The notes: generated by a model from the sequence alone, not told the origin. A stretch of DNA of 64,000 nucleotides from Streptomyces sp. NBC_00154 (GCF_026342835.1 NZ_JAPEMI010000001.1:6640501-6704500); one strand, 5' to 3'; positions 8,977 to 17,014 are shown, numbered from the stretch's first letter. Program-made: numbers and translations.

Positions 8977-9478
8977 CTACTGTTCGGCGGTCAGAGCCCA
9001 GCGGACGCCGGAGGGGGCCTCAACCCGTACGCTCCCCTCGCTACGCGCCCTTTTCAGGATGATCTCGTTGTAGGTGCTACTCACTTCCTGTTCCACACAT
9101 TCCAGCGGGAAGGAGAGACCCACCGGTTCGACGGACACCTCGATTGTTCCGTCGCCCTGGCAGTTGACCTGGATGGCCAGCCGCCCGACGCCGATCTCCT
9201 TGGACAGAGGGAGCTCGGCACTGCCCTTCCTGGATGCTACGGAGCAGCACATGACCGTCGTTGACCTGCTCGGGGGCTGTGTCAACTGTCTCGCCGTCGA
9301 TGTGCTCGGCCCTGTCGCTGGTCTTCGACGGGTCGGGCTGTGCAGATCGTGAGGTTGGCGGATGTGACGCGGGCTTGCCGCCCTCGGTGCAGCCGCTCAC
9401 GCACAGGGCGAGTGCGGCAGCCACGACTGCAAGGCCGTGGGCCGGGCGTATGGCTGCTGGGTCGGTCAGCTTTCCCAC
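8977..9478 (-). pseudogene. Lipoprotein gene interrupted by a frameshift
   Basis: The GTG at 9478 begins a lipoprotein signal peptide (GLAVVAAALALCVSGC, lipobox VSGC), then a Ser/Pro/Asp-rich linker as far as EQVNDGHVLLRSIQ. The rest of the protein continues in another frame as KGSAELPLSKEIGVGRLAIQ, then a VNCQGDGTIEVSVEP block, to the stop at 8977. The whole span is 502 bases, one more than 167 codons, so one extra base within about 9205-9245 explains it; the GGAAGGGC run is the likeliest spot. The joined product resembles the intact lipoprotein at 10547-11086 (matching CxGxGxIxxS and ECV/DCD blocks). The start overlaps the stop of the secreted-protein gene upstream. Confidence 0.7.
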
Positions 9479-10131
9479 AGGTACCAGCCCACCTTCATCG
9501 GCGTGTAGCTGGTTATTGTCTTTTTTGCTGTCGTCTTGCAGTTGCTGTAGATGGTGTAGCTGGTACCGGTGTTCTTGAGCCGGTAGACGCCGTACTTCGC
9601 GTTCGTTGTCTTCTTCGGCGGAGTGTCGACCTGGATCGAGTTGCCTAGCTTCGCGGTCAGTTTGGCGGTGAGGTTGACCTCGTAATTTCCCTCGATCTTC
9701 GCGATCATCACGTCAATGCTGGTCGAAAGGCCTCCTGTGACGCTCACCCCGACTTCGCCGGTGACTTCGGAGGTGAAAATCGACCGCGCCGTACGCGAAG
9801 TAGCGTTGTAGTTGGCGTTGGTCGGTCCTACGCCCTTGTGATATCGGGCACCCTTGGTCTTGGGGGTGTAGATCTTCTGCGTTGGGCCGCAGTACTCGCC
9901 ATTTGTGGTGTCCCCCGGCTTGCTCGGCCGCACGGTCTCCTCCGGTTCCGGCTCCGGATCGTCCACCAGGTCTGTCTCCTCCGGCTCGGCCGGAGGAGCT
10001 GTGTTCACCGCCTCCGGACCGTCGGACGAGACGAATGCCGACGGTTGCGCGTGTGCAGGCGCCGTTGCGATGCCCGCGACTACGGCGAACGCAATAGCGG
10101 ATCCGATGGATCCACGTTCGATGATGCCCAC
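9466..10131 (-). CDS. Secreted protein of unknown function
   Basis: A 221-residue protein starting at a GTG preceded by AAAGGTG. It has a Sec signal peptide (GSIGSAIAFAVVAGIATAPAHA), an acidic Pro/Glu/Asp linker at about residues 40-70, and a C-terminal domain rich in Thr, Lys and aromatic residues with two cysteines (EYCGPTQ and YSNCKTT) that could form a disulfide. Alternating polar/hydrophobic stretches such as YEVNLTAKLTAKLGNSIQVD suggest beta-strands. I do not recognise the family. It is followed at once by the frameshifted lipoprotein gene, whose start it overlaps by 13 bases, so the two were probably co-expressed. Confidence 0.7.
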   Translation of the reverse strand: MGIIERGSIGSAIAFAVVAGIATAPAHAQPSAFVSSDGPEAVNTAPPAEPEETDLVDDPEPEPEETVRPSKPGDTTNGEYCGPTQKIYTPKTKGARYHKGVGPTNANYNATSRTARSIFTSEVTGEVGVSVTGGLSTSIDVMIAKIEGNYEVNLTAKLTAKLGNSIQVDTPPKKTTNAKYGVYRLKNTGTSYTIYSNCKTTAKKTITSYTPMKVGWYLWES

Positions 10132-10546
10132 GAGGCACCTTTCCCCTGTGCCGCCCCCCGTTGGAACGGCAGTGGCGTCAGTTACTCACAAGTACGACCG
10201 AGAGCAAAGGGGATCCACGTTGATCTGAGCCCAACTTGAGGTCTGGTCACGGCGGCAACGAGGGCGATTGACCGAAGCGACAAGCACGGATTGCGTGAGG
10301 GGCATTCGGCGTTCCATCCGCGGCGATCAGGAATCGGTGGCCCTGCTGCTCCCTGCGATGTCACCTGAGGAACAGTCATCCCCTCGGGCGCACACGACGT
10401 CACCGCCAAGAAGTGCGGCCGCCTGCAGCACGGTTCCCGGTGCTACAAGGTGAACTGGACCAAGTAACACACCAGTTCCGGCTGCCGGGGCAAGGCGAGG
10501 CTAGGCTCAGCACTATGAAGCTTCCTGCCGAGGTGACCGGTTGGCG
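10132..10546. other. Intergenic region with a possible gene fragment
   Basis: This region separates the divergent secreted-protein and lipoprotein genes. Most of it shows no coding character. At 10369-10467 on the plus strand, 32 codons without a start (GAHDVTAKKCGRLQHGSRC, then YKVNWTK and a stop) look like the C-terminal tail of a small protein, but I cannot name it. The rest presumably holds the promoters of the flanking genes. Confidence 0.3.
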
Positions 10547-11086
10547 ATGCCGGTCGACGAATTCATGACGCCGCGACCTCACCCCTTGCGGCGCAGCCTC
10601 GTCCTATGCGCTTCCGTCTTGTCCGTTGCCCTCGTCACAGGGTGTACGAGTGTCTCCGGCGGGCCGAACGGGCCCAGCGCAACGGAAAGCAGTCCAGGGC
10701 AGCAACGGAAGCATCCCTCCGAAACGTCCGCCCAGGATGAGGAGAGACTCGGTAAGCAGGTTGAGGAAGCTCTCGACACCGAGGAAGTCGGCGACAGTGA
10801 CCCACTGTTCGTCGAGGCGGGTCTTGAACGTGTCAGCGACGGATTCCACACCGAGCCGGAACTGGCACGAGGTCGCTCGTACAGGTTGTCGGTCGCCTGC
10901 GCCGGAAAGGGCAAGATCATCCTGTCCATAGCCCTGAAGGCTCCCGTCCGCCGGACGATGGACTGCGACGGCGTCCCACTTCAGCTGCGCATCACAGCCT
11001 CAACGGCCAGGGTCACGATCGACACCGAGCGGATGCCGGGGGCCACCGGGATGGTTGCCTGGCGCATGGACAGGGTCGAGAAGTAG
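10547..11086 (+). CDS. Putative lipoprotein, intact paralogue of the frameshifted one
   Basis: A 179-residue protein with an n-region MTPRPHPLRRSL, a hydrophobic core and a lipobox (VTGC, in VLSVALVTGCTS), then a low-complexity linker, a short acidic helix (EERLGKQVEEALDTEEVGD) and a C-terminal beta-rich domain with two cysteines (SVACAGKGKI and MDCDGV). The ATG at 10547 lies 10 bases after GAGGTGA; TTG 10541 and ATG 10565 are in-frame alternatives. The C-terminal domain aligns by eye with the frameshifted gene at 8977-9478. The function is unknown; attachment to the outer face of the membrane is expected. Confidence 0.7.
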   Translation: MPVDEFMTPRPHPLRRSLVLCASVLSVALVTGCTSVSGGPNGPSATESSPGQQRKHPSETSAQDEERLGKQVEEALDTEEVGDSDPLFVEAGLERVSDGFHTEPELARGRSYRLSVACAGKGKIILSIALKAPVRRTMDCDGVPLQLRITASTARVTIDTERMPGATGMVAWRMDRVEK

Positions 11087-11210
11087 GCCGCAAGACCGTC
11101 GGGCCCCGCGGATGTGGTCGAATCCGCATGTGCGTACCGCGGCCTGCGCGGATAACGGTGGGTGAGCCTTCGAGATGCGCGCGCAGAGGCGCGCTGCTTC
11201 GCTGGTGTGG

Positions 11211-11222
11211 CCCGCTCTTCCC
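11211..11222 (+). promoter_or_regulatory. Leader block CCCGCTCTTCCC shared with the second DUF6381 gene
   Basis: The same 12 bases occur upstream of the paralogue (46608-46619, minus strand) at almost the same distance from the start codon (21 versus 19 bases), followed in both by CCAAGGAGTGA and ATGAGCGTTGCAGGCGA. Conservation outside the coding region suggests a common regulatory leader or a fairly recent duplication. Confidence 0.4.
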
Positions 11223-11243
11223 CGATGACACCAAGGAGTGATC

Positions 11244-11426
11244 ATGAGCGTTGCAGGCGAGTCCGGTGCCCGTGCCCAGCAACTTCTCCAGAAGGCACAG
11301 GAGATGGAACAGGCCGCAGAGCGTATCTCCGACCCCCAGGAGCGTCAGCGGCTGAAGGACAAGGCCCGCGAGCTCAAGCAGCAGAGCAAGCAGGCGAGCA
11401 GCGGGGACATCGACCCCATCGTGTAA
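11244..11426 (+). CDS. Small coiled-coil protein, DUF6381 family
   Basis: A 60-residue hydrophilic protein (MSVAGESGARAQQLLQKAQE at the N-terminus) that is almost entirely charged helix, with a heptad-like Q/E/R/K pattern and a central SDPQERQRLKDKARELKQQ. This matches the small streptomycete DUF6381 family as I know it; its function is not established. The ATG at 11244 follows AAGGAG by 5 bases. A paralogue lies at 46400-46588 with the same first seven residues and a shared upstream block. No membrane segment or signal peptide is present, so it is cytoplasmic. Confidence 0.7.
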   Translation: MSVAGESGARAQQLLQKAQEMEQAAERISDPQERQRLKDKARELKQQSKQASSGDIDPIV

Positions 11427-11580
11427 CAACCGTGTGCATACGCCGGCCGGTGGCTGCCGCGCGACCTTCCCCAGGCGCGCGCGAGGCCATCGGCTGGTCG
11501 TGTGTGTGGGCCACGCCGGCAGCACATCTCCACTCTGCGCGCGATTTCCGATCCAGCCGTCGCGGCCTCACCTGGGAAGG

Positions 11581-11940
11581 TCACTTCGGATACGGGTCGT
11601 AGCAGTCCAGTGCGGGGTGGTAGAGCACCCGCCAGGTGTCCTGGTCGACGACTCCGGTTCTGCCCAGGCCGTGACATCCCTGAATCCAGATGATCTTCTT
11701 CGACGTGGCGGTGCCGAAGACCCCGTCGACCGCGAGTTTCGGAACGCCGCCCCACACGTTGCTCAGACACTGCGCCTGCTTCACGGAAAGACCGGTGCTC
11801 ACGTACGTGAGCGCGGGGCGATCGATGGAGGACGTGTAGGGGCATGTCTTATCGGCGGCGGTCGCCTCGGGCGTCGTCGTCGCCAGGGCCCCGGCGGTCA
11901 GCAGCGCTGCGCCGAGGGCCGAACACTTGCGGCGGATCAT
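11581..11940 (-). CDS. Secreted peptidoglycan-binding-domain protein
   Basis: A 119-residue protein. The ATG at 11940 follows GAGAGGAG and starts a signal peptide (MIRRKCSALGAALLTAGALA, cleaved near ATAADK). The mature part is one PG_binding_1 domain: SVKQAQCLSNVWGG, then the DGVFGTAT turn, the conserved Q in KKIIWIQ, and the closing HGLGRTGVVDQDTWRVL. Four cysteines probably form two disulfides. There is no catalytic domain, so it probably docks on the cell wall as a stand-alone binder. It converges on the DUF6381 gene. Confidence 0.8.
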   Translation of the reverse strand: MIRRKCSALGAALLTAGALATTTPEATAADKTCPYTSSIDRPALTYVSTGLSVKQAQCLSNVWGGVPKLAVDGVFGTATSKKIIWIQGCHGLGRTGVVDQDTWRVLYHPALDCYDPYPK

Positions 11941-12084
11941 CTCGCGCACTCCTCTCAGTACCGGCCATGTGCACACGAATCCAGCATGGGGGTGCAAGCG
12001 TCGTCTCGCGCATTTTCGAACTGTCACGCCCGCGCAAGGGGTCCTGACGAACGCCGTGTCGGTGGGTGAAGAGGCCCGGACGGA

Positions 12085-12642
12085 TCAGCTGTCGTCCGAC
12101 AGGGCCGCGTGCGCGGCGTGGAGGATCTCCTCGGACAGTGGGGAGCCGTTGGTGGCGCGGGCCAGCAGGAGGGCGCCGACCAGGGTGGCCAGGCGGGCCA
12201 GGCCGTCTTCGTCGTCCGTGGCGAGCCATTGGGCGAAGTCGCGCACTCCCTCGATGTAGACGTCGTGGGCGGCGTCACCCGCGTCCCGGGCCATGTCGGC
12301 GGCGAGCGCGGCGGCGGGACAGCCGCCGCCGGCGTTGTCGCGGTGCCGGGTCGACAGGTAGTAGTCGATCAGGCCCTGACGGGCGGCGTCACGTCGCCCG
12401 TCGTGCTCGTCGAGCTCTGCCGTGCGGCGCGCCTCCAGCTGGGCGAAGGCGTGCACGGTGGCCTCGCCGACCAGGGCGTCCTTGGAGGCGAACTGCTTGT
12501 AGAAGCCGCCCTGGGTCATCCCGGCCGACTTCATCAGGTCCGCGACGCTGACGCCGGTGCCCTGCTCGCGGAACAGCCTGGAGGCGTTGGCGACCACGTG
12601 CTTCCGGTTCTCCTGTGCCTGTGCCTGTGACACTCGGCCCAT
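12085..12642 (-). CDS. TetR-family transcriptional regulator
   Basis: A 185-residue TetR regulator. The N-terminal helix-turn-helix reads ASRLFREQGTGVSVADLMKS, then AGMTQGGFYKQFASKDALVG (recognition helix GGFYKQF). The C-terminal ligand domain contains the GGCPAAALAADMA segment typical of the TetR subgroup that often controls short-chain dehydrogenase genes. It is divergent from a collapsed SDR gene and an intact membrane-protein gene. The intergenic region holds repeated TAGATT elements (12671-12715) likely to be its operator. Confidence 0.85.
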   Translation of the reverse strand: MGRVSQAQAQENRKHVVANASRLFREQGTGVSVADLMKSAGMTQGGFYKQFASKDALVGEATVHAFAQLEARRTAELDEHDGRRDAARQGLIDYYLSTRHRDNAGGGCPAAALAADMARDAGDAAHDVYIEGVRDFAQWLATDDEDGLARLATLVGALLLARATNGSPLSEEILHAAHAALSDDS

Positions 12643-12670
12643 CGGGCCACCCCCTCCATATGGATGTCGG

Positions 12671-12715
12671 TTGCAATCTATCGTACAACCCTGTTTAGAT
12701 TGTTAGTGAAATCTA
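12671..12715. promoter_or_regulatory. Divergent promoter/operator with TAGATT repeats
   Basis: CAATCTA (12674-12680) and TAGATTG (12696-12702) form one inverted repeat; TAGATT (12696-12701) and AATCTA (12710-12715) form another with an 8-base spacer. TTGCAA at 12671 and TAGATT at 12696 could also serve as plus-strand -35 and -10 with a long 19-base spacer. A TetR dimer here would block both directions. Confidence 0.5.
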
Positions 12716-12771
12716 TTTTCGTCCGCTGCGCTCACGAAGGGTGGCCGCCGCGGCCGGCGCAGGGAGAAGGC

Positions 12772-12990
12772 ATGGGGCTGAAGGACTCCGTCACCGGCGG
12801 CCACCTGGCCGGTACGGGGCCTGTTCCGCGGCCAAGGGCCGCCCACGTCCCCGCCGGCCAGAAGATCGACCCGGCCTCGATGGCCACGCAGGCCCTGGAC
12901 GGCCTGCGGTGCGGGCTCCCCGAGACCCTCGCCGACGACTGCAGCCGCCAGGCCGAGCAGAGCCTGGCCACACAGCCGGCCGCCGCCTGA
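12772..12990 (+). pseudogene. Short-chain dehydrogenase gene with the middle deleted
   Basis: The frame has a good Shine-Dalgarno (GGGAGAAGG) and an SDR-like N-terminus (MGLKDSVTGG). After about 20 residues it jumps to an SDR C-terminus: AHVPAGQKIDPASMATQALD, then GL, then an LPETLADDCSRQAEQSLA tail. The product is 72 residues against about 230 for the family; the NAD-binding core, the catalytic Ser and the Tyr-x3-Lys are gone. The frame is still open, so a short peptide could be made, but it cannot be an oxidoreductase. It sits opposite the TetR gene, the usual place for that regulator's target. Confidence 0.65.
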
Positions 12991-13052
12991 CGCAGCACGG
13001 CCGCCACGGCCTCGTGCGCCACCGTCATCTTTCAGAACACCGGAGTTATCTC

Positions 13053-14114
13053 ATGACACCCACCGTCGGTCCCGTCTCCGCCCGCAGCGAGGAAGTGGCC
13101 GCACCGCCCGGCTCCGTCCCCGGCGAGGCGGCCGCGCCGCGCCACCCGGGCCCGAGCAGCCGGCCGCCGCTGCGGGCGCTGCTGCAGCCCGCGGTGATCG
13201 CCCTGGTCCTCGTCTCGGCCTTCATCAGCTGCTATGTCGGGCTGCAACGAGACCCGAAGCCGCATCAGCTGCCGGTGGCGGTCGTGGGCAACACCCTCGC
13301 GCACAAGATGGAGCTGTCGCTCGGCGACAGCGTCGACGTACGCCCCACGGTGAGCGCGGCCGCAGCCCGCCAGGCCGTGGAACAGCACGACGTGGTGGCT
13401 GCACTGAGCTCCGGCGGCGACGGACAGCTGAGCCTGGAGGTGGCCGGGGCGAACGGCCTGTCCACCACGGGCGCGGTCAAGAGCGTGGTGTCCGCGTACG
13501 CAGCGGGATCCGGCCAGCAGGTCACGACGACCGACGTGGTGCCGCTCGCTCCCTTCGACGGGCGGGGTCTTGCCGGGTTCTACGTGTCGTTCGGTGTCAC
13601 CCTCGCCGGATTCGTCCTGGCTCAGAACGCGCTGGGCATGGCGAACCTGCTCCATCTGCGGCACCGGTTCTGGCTGATCACGGGCGTCTCGGTGGCGACC
13701 GGCATCGTTGCCGCGATCATCGCAGGCCCCGTCCTGAACGCGGTGCCTGCCCCGTTCCTCCCGCTGGCGGCGACACTGGCGCTGCTGGCGGCCGCGGCAG
13801 CGTTCACCACGAAGCTGCTGGGCACCTACCTCGGCCCCATCGGCGTCCCGGTGGCGACGTTGCTTCTGCTCACGGTCGGCAACTCCACCAGCGGCGCCAC
13901 CATCAGCTCCGACCTGCTGCCGGCCGCGGCCCGGGCCGTCTCCGCTCTGTTGCCGCCCGGCGCGGCGGTACGGGCGGTGAGCGATCTGAGCTACTTCGAC
14001 GGCGCCCACGCAGGAGTGCCGCTGCTCACCCTCGCCCTCTGGGCCGTGCTGTCGGCCGTGCTCGTGGGCATCAAGTCCCGTCTGCGCTCGACCCGCCCCG
14101 CCGCGCACGCCTGA
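13053..14114 (+). CDS. YhgE/Pip-like multi-pass membrane protein (ABC-2 permease-like)
   Basis: A 353-residue protein with a Pro/Ala-rich cytoplasmic N-terminus, one transmembrane helix (VIALVLVSAFISCYVGL), an extracytoplasmic domain of about 100 residues starting PHQLPVAVVGN, and five to six C-terminal helices including GLAGFYVSFGVTLAGFVLAQ. This is the layout of the YhgE/Pip and ABC-2 permease-like family. No ATPase gene is adjacent. The ATG at 13053 follows GGAG by 7 bases. It is downstream of the SDR remnant in the same direction and is probably under TetR control. The transported substrate is unknown. Confidence 0.7.
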   Translation: MTPTVGPVSARSEEVAAPPGSVPGEAAAPRHPGPSSRPPLRALLQPAVIALVLVSAFISCYVGLQRDPKPHQLPVAVVGNTLAHKMELSLGDSVDVRPTVSAAAARQAVEQHDVVAALSSGGDGQLSLEVAGANGLSTTGAVKSVVSAYAAGSGQQVTTTDVVPLAPFDGRGLAGFYVSFGVTLAGFVLAQNALGMANLLHLRHRFWLITGVSVATGIVAAIIAGPVLNAVPAPFLPLAATLALLAAAAAFTTKLLGTYLGPIGVPVATLLLLTVGNSTSGATISSDLLPAAARAVSALLPPGAAVRAVSDLSYFDGAHAGVPLLTLALWAVLSAVLVGIKSRLRSTRPAAHA

Positions 14115-14130
14115 CCCGGCCGAATTCCTG

Positions 14131-14160
14131 CTTCCTCCGGGCGACGGCCGCCCGGAAGGG
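14131..14160 (+). terminator. Terminator hairpin after the YhgE-like gene
   Basis: TCCGGGCG / CGCCCGGA with a 5-base loop, flanked by CTTCC and AGGGG that extend the stem. It sits 20-45 bases after the membrane-protein stop, between convergent genes. Confidence 0.6.
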
Positions 14161-14204
14161 GTGCCGGCCACCGCTGTGACGGGTACTCCTCGGGCCTCGC
14201 CCCG

Positions 14205-14221
14205 GCCCTGAGATTCAGGGC
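14205..14221 (-). terminator. Hairpin overlapping the HAD-gene stop codon
   Basis: Perfect GCCCTGA / TCAGGGC with a 3-base loop; the TGA stop of the minus-strand HAD gene lies in one arm. Confidence 0.45.
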
Positions 14222-15000
14222 GCTCCCGGGGCCGTCTCGTCGTCCGGGCGCGCTCCCGCCGATCCGAGGGCGGAATCCTTTCGTATCAGGGCAGGAAGTT
14301 CGTGAAGAGAAGTGATCTCGTGTGACGGGGGACGCAGTAGGGGGTCGCGCGCCATGTGCGACCGGTTCAGCCATATCGAGGCACCCAGACCCGCGTTGAG
14401 CGCTCCGCCGATGTCGGTCACCAGGCTGTCGCCCACATGGCAGACATCGGCGGGCCCGAGTCCCATGCGTTCGAGGGTGATCTCGAAAATCCTCTGATCG
14501 GGCTTGGACACGGCTACCTCGCCCGAGATCACGGTGACGTCCAGGAACTTGTCCAGACCGGTCGCCGTGATCTTGTCCCGCTGCGCGTCGCCCGGACCGT
14601 TGGTGACAAGCCCCAACCGGTACGAGGCGCCGCGAAGTGCACTCAGCGTGTTCGCCACGTCGTCGAACAGGACGTAGCGCCGACAACGCTGCCGCTTGTA
14701 TTCATCGGTCGCAGGACCGGCGAGTCCGGCGTGCCCGCACTCGTCGAGTGCCTGCCGCCAGTACTCCCTCCAGATGGAATCGGCATCCGGGATCCGGCCG
14801 GGCGGGTGCTGCGCACCGTCCCCGCCCGCGCGCATGTGGTCGAGATAGCGGCGTGTATAGGCGTCGTACAGCGAGTCGGCATCGAGATCGGGGGCCGACC
14901 GGACCAGGACGTCGCACACGGCCCGCACAGTCGCCCTCCAGGCGGGCATGCCGTAGTCGAGCAAGGTTGCGTCGAGGTCTAGCAGTACCGCCTGGATCAT
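14215..15000 (-). CDS. HAD-superfamily hydrolase
   Basis: A 261-residue HAD phosphatase with all core motifs: I, DLDATLLD (nucleophile and acid aspartates); II, GLVTNGPGD; III, the lysine in SKPDQRIFEITL; IV, VCHVGDSLVTDIGGALNAG. The roughly 75-residue helical cap between motifs I and II makes it subclass I (HAD-IA), like phosphoglycolate and pyrimidine-nucleotide phosphatases. The substrate cannot be read from the sequence. It is followed on the same strand by nothing closer than its own stop-codon hairpin, so it is probably monocistronic. Confidence 0.85.
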   Translation of the reverse strand: MIQAVLLDLDATLLDYGMPAWRATVRAVCDVLVRSAPDLDADSLYDAYTRRYLDHMRAGGDGAQHPPGRIPDADSIWREYWRQALDECGHAGLAGPATDEYKRQRCRRYVLFDDVANTLSALRGASYRLGLVTNGPGDAQRDKITATGLDKFLDVTVISGEVAVSKPDQRIFEITLERMGLGPADVCHVGDSLVTDIGGALNAGLGASIWLNRSHMARDPLLRPPSHEITSLHELPALIRKDSALGSAGARPDDETAPGAP

Positions 15001-15065
15001 GCGCAGAGCATACGCACCGACTGCGTCAGGAGAAGCCTGTAGTGCGACGGCAGTTGAAGGATCTG

Positions 15066-15506
15066 CTACGTCTGAGCAGTCGCGTACACGCAGCTCACGA
15101 ATTCAGCGATCTGTTCGTCGCTCAGGTTCTTCGCGAGATCGGCCTCCGTGATCATGCCGACCAGGCGGTGGCCGCCCTTTACGTCGATCACGGGCAGTCG
15201 CTTGATCTGATGTTCCTCCATGGTCGTCAGGACATCGGCGGCGTCCGCTTCGGCATCGATCCAGTGGATCTTGGCATTGAAGGATCCGGCCTGCACGGTT
15301 GCAGGGTCGACGCCCTCGGCGCAGCACTTGACGACGATGTCCCGGTCGGTGATCAAGCCAGTGAGCCTGTTGTTGTCGCCGCAGACGGGTAGGCAACCGA
15401 CACTCAGATCGCGCATCGTCTTCGCTACCTCGAACAGCGACTCGTGTGCACCGATGCACTGCACGCCACCGGTCATGATGTCTCGAGCCAGCAGCTTCTC
15501 GGACAT
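15066..15506 (-). CDS. Two-CBS-domain protein
   Basis: A 146-residue protein made of two CBS domains. The first runs from LLARDIMTGGVQCIGAHESL to GLITDRDIVVKCCAEG, the second from WIDAEADAADVLTTMEEHQI to GMITEADLAKNLSDEQ. The TDRD and TEAD turns are the usual adenosine-nucleotide contacts of stand-alone CBS pairs. The ATG at 15506 follows GGAGGAAAT. Stand-alone CBS proteins in actinobacteria are often stress or dormancy proteins that sense AMP/ATP. Nothing in the neighbourhood narrows this further. Confidence 0.85.
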   Translation of the reverse strand: MSEKLLARDIMTGGVQCIGAHESLFEVAKTMRDLSVGCLPVCGDNNRLTGLITDRDIVVKCCAEGVDPATVQAGSFNAKIHWIDAEADAADVLTTMEEHQIKRLPVIDVKGGHRLVGMITEADLAKNLSDEQIAEFVSCVYATAQT

Positions 15507-15687
15507 GATTTCCTCCTGCCCTCGACCGGCGTGTTTCCCTGTCTTCGATCACAACACGAATGGCTCAACCTCGCTTGCCGACTGCGTCGGCGAGGTAGCG
15601 GATCCCGAGTCCGCCGCGATCGGGCCTGACCAGGGCCGTGATGTCGGCCCGGCGACTCTGCGTCGCAGGCAACTCCTGGAGCGTTGA

Positions 15688-15990
15688 CTATGACGGCTCC
15701 ACATGACTGAAACCCACTTCGAAATGCTCGACCGAGGCGACGCGCTGGCCTTCCCTGTGTGCAACCTCCTCGCGGAGCCGGGCGGCACTGTGCTCGCTGG
15801 CCCGCATGGCCTCCTCGTCCTCCCACAGGGTCAGCGACGTAGCCTTCCCGGAGGCCCGGTCGACGAGGTAGAACACGCCACGGAAGCCCGAAGCCTCCTG
15901 GATCTGCTGGAGGATCGCTTCCCAGTTCGCGGTCAGGTCTCCCTCTGCAGGAATCGGTGAACCCTGGTAGGTGCTCAGCCTCGCGAACAT
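15688..15990 (-). CDS. Small ABM-fold (antibiotic biosynthesis monooxygenase-like) protein
   Basis: A 100-residue protein read from the ATG at 15990 (upstream AGGAAAGGGG); an in-frame upstream extension is Pro-rich and not convincing. MFARLSTYQGSP at the N-terminus, FRGVFYLVDRASGKATSLTL and WEDEEAMRASEHSAARLREE give the beta-alpha-beta pattern of the dimeric ferredoxin-like ABM fold. The W-E-D-x-E-A motif is common in such proteins. Members act as cofactor-free oxygenases, heme-degrading enzymes or structural proteins; I cannot tell which applies here. It is divergent from the DUF1684/ABC operon. Confidence 0.65.
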   Translation of the reverse strand: MFARLSTYQGSPIPAEGDLTANWEAILQQIQEASGFRGVFYLVDRASGKATSLTLWEDEEAMRASEHSAARLREEVAHREGQRVASVEHFEVGFSHVEPS

Positions 15991-16176
15991 GGCTGCCACC
16001 CCTTTCCTGGCCGACTGCCGGTCGGGGGGACAGGCAGCTTCAGGACCAGGGTGCTCCGGCGGACCGTGTGTCGCATGCGGAGCAACCTGAGATGCTCCCT
16101 GCAGGGGTGGCACGGCGGGCCTTCTGGGCTCTGACCTGCTGGAACAGACAGACCCATCTCGGCCAGTGGCCTGAAT

Positions 16177-16206
16177 TTGACATTAGCTTGCCTTATGAAA
16201 GATAAA
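16177..16206 (+). promoter_or_regulatory. Promoter of the DUF1684/ABC operon
   Basis: TTGACA (16177-16182), an 18-base spacer, then GATAAA (16201-16206). The start of the DUF1684 gene is 70 bases downstream, giving an untranslated leader of about 60 bases. It resembles the vegetative sigma-70 (HrdB) consensus. Confidence 0.55.
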
Positions 16207-16276
16207 GAAGGTCCTTTGGGCTGAACTTCACGCAGCGTGATATCCGACGTGTGACAGCCGACGATCGTCTACGCGA

Positions 16277-17014
16277 ATGAGTAAAGCCGTGACCCACGCC
16301 GCCGTCCCGGACCAGCCGACCGACCCCGCCGCGGACTGGGAGGCATGGCGCGCCGAGCGACGGCGCTCCATCACTTCGCCCTCCGGCAACCTCGCCCTCG
16401 TGGAGACCCGCTGGGCCCCGGCCGGTGAGCGTCCCGATCTCGACGCGGCCCGCGCCGGACAGCCGGGGAATGTGACAGTCACCACGGTCGAGCGCACCGA
16501 CCTCGTCACCGGCGAGCCGGAGCACGGTCTGCGCTTCTGGGACGCGCAGTCGCCCGCGATCCAGAACTTCGAGCGCACCGATGTCTTCCCGTACGACCCG
16601 GCCTGGGTGCTGGAGGCCTCGTACACCCCGGTGCCGGGCGCCCGGCGGGTCGGTTTCGAGCACATCCGCGACAACGGCGGTACCCGTGACCTCGCCGTGC
16701 CGGGTGACATCGCGCTCACCCTGGACGGACAGGAGTACGTACTGAGCGCCTTCGACGACGACGGCACCCTGCTTCTCGTCTTCGGTGACCCCACCAACGG
16801 CGACATCACCTACGGCGCCGGGCGCTTCCTCTTCGTCACCCACACCGGCGAGGGCCGTGTCCTCCTCGACTTCAACCGCGCCTTCGTGCCGCCGTGCGGA
16901 TTCTCGGACCAGTACAACTGTCCGATGCCGCCGCGGCAGAACCGTTTCCACCTGCCCGTCGAGGCCGGCGAGAAGCGCCCCGTCTTCCGCGACGGCTTCC
17001 CCGCGCAGCACTGA
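16277..17014 (+). CDS. DUF1684 family protein
   Basis: A 245-residue protein with the hallmarks of DUF1684: an N-terminal DWEAWRAERRRSITSPSGNL, a central VLEASYTPVP, FGDPTNGDITYGAGRFLF, and the C-terminal DFNRAFVPPCGFSDQYNCPM, then PPRQNRF. The cysteines in PPCGFSDQYNCPMPP are the most conserved part and could bind a metal or form a disulfide. There is no signal peptide. It is 45 bases upstream of the ABC binding-protein gene and shares its promoter, so it probably serves that transporter or its cargo. The biochemical role is unknown. Confidence 0.8.
   Translation: MSKAVTHAAVPDQPTDPAADWEAWRAERRRSITSPSGNLALVETRWAPAGERPDLDAARAGQPGNVTVTTVERTDLVTGEPEHGLRFWDAQSPAIQNFERTDVFPYDPAWVLEASYTPVPGARRVGFEHIRDNGGTRDLAVPGDIALTLDGQEYVLSAFDDDGTLLLVFGDPTNGDITYGAGRFLFVTHTGEGRVLLDFNRAFVPPCGFSDQYNCPMPPRQNRFHLPVEAGEKRPVFRDGFPAQH

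Noticed and set aside
10369-10467. Possible C-terminal fragment of a small cysteine-containing protein
   Set aside because: No start, no recognisable family and only 32 codons; could be chance.
16183-16205. TTAGCTTGCCTTA, considered as an iron box (DmdR/IdeR site) before the DUF1684/ABC operon
   Set aside because: Only the first half fits the consensus; the dyad symmetry is absent.
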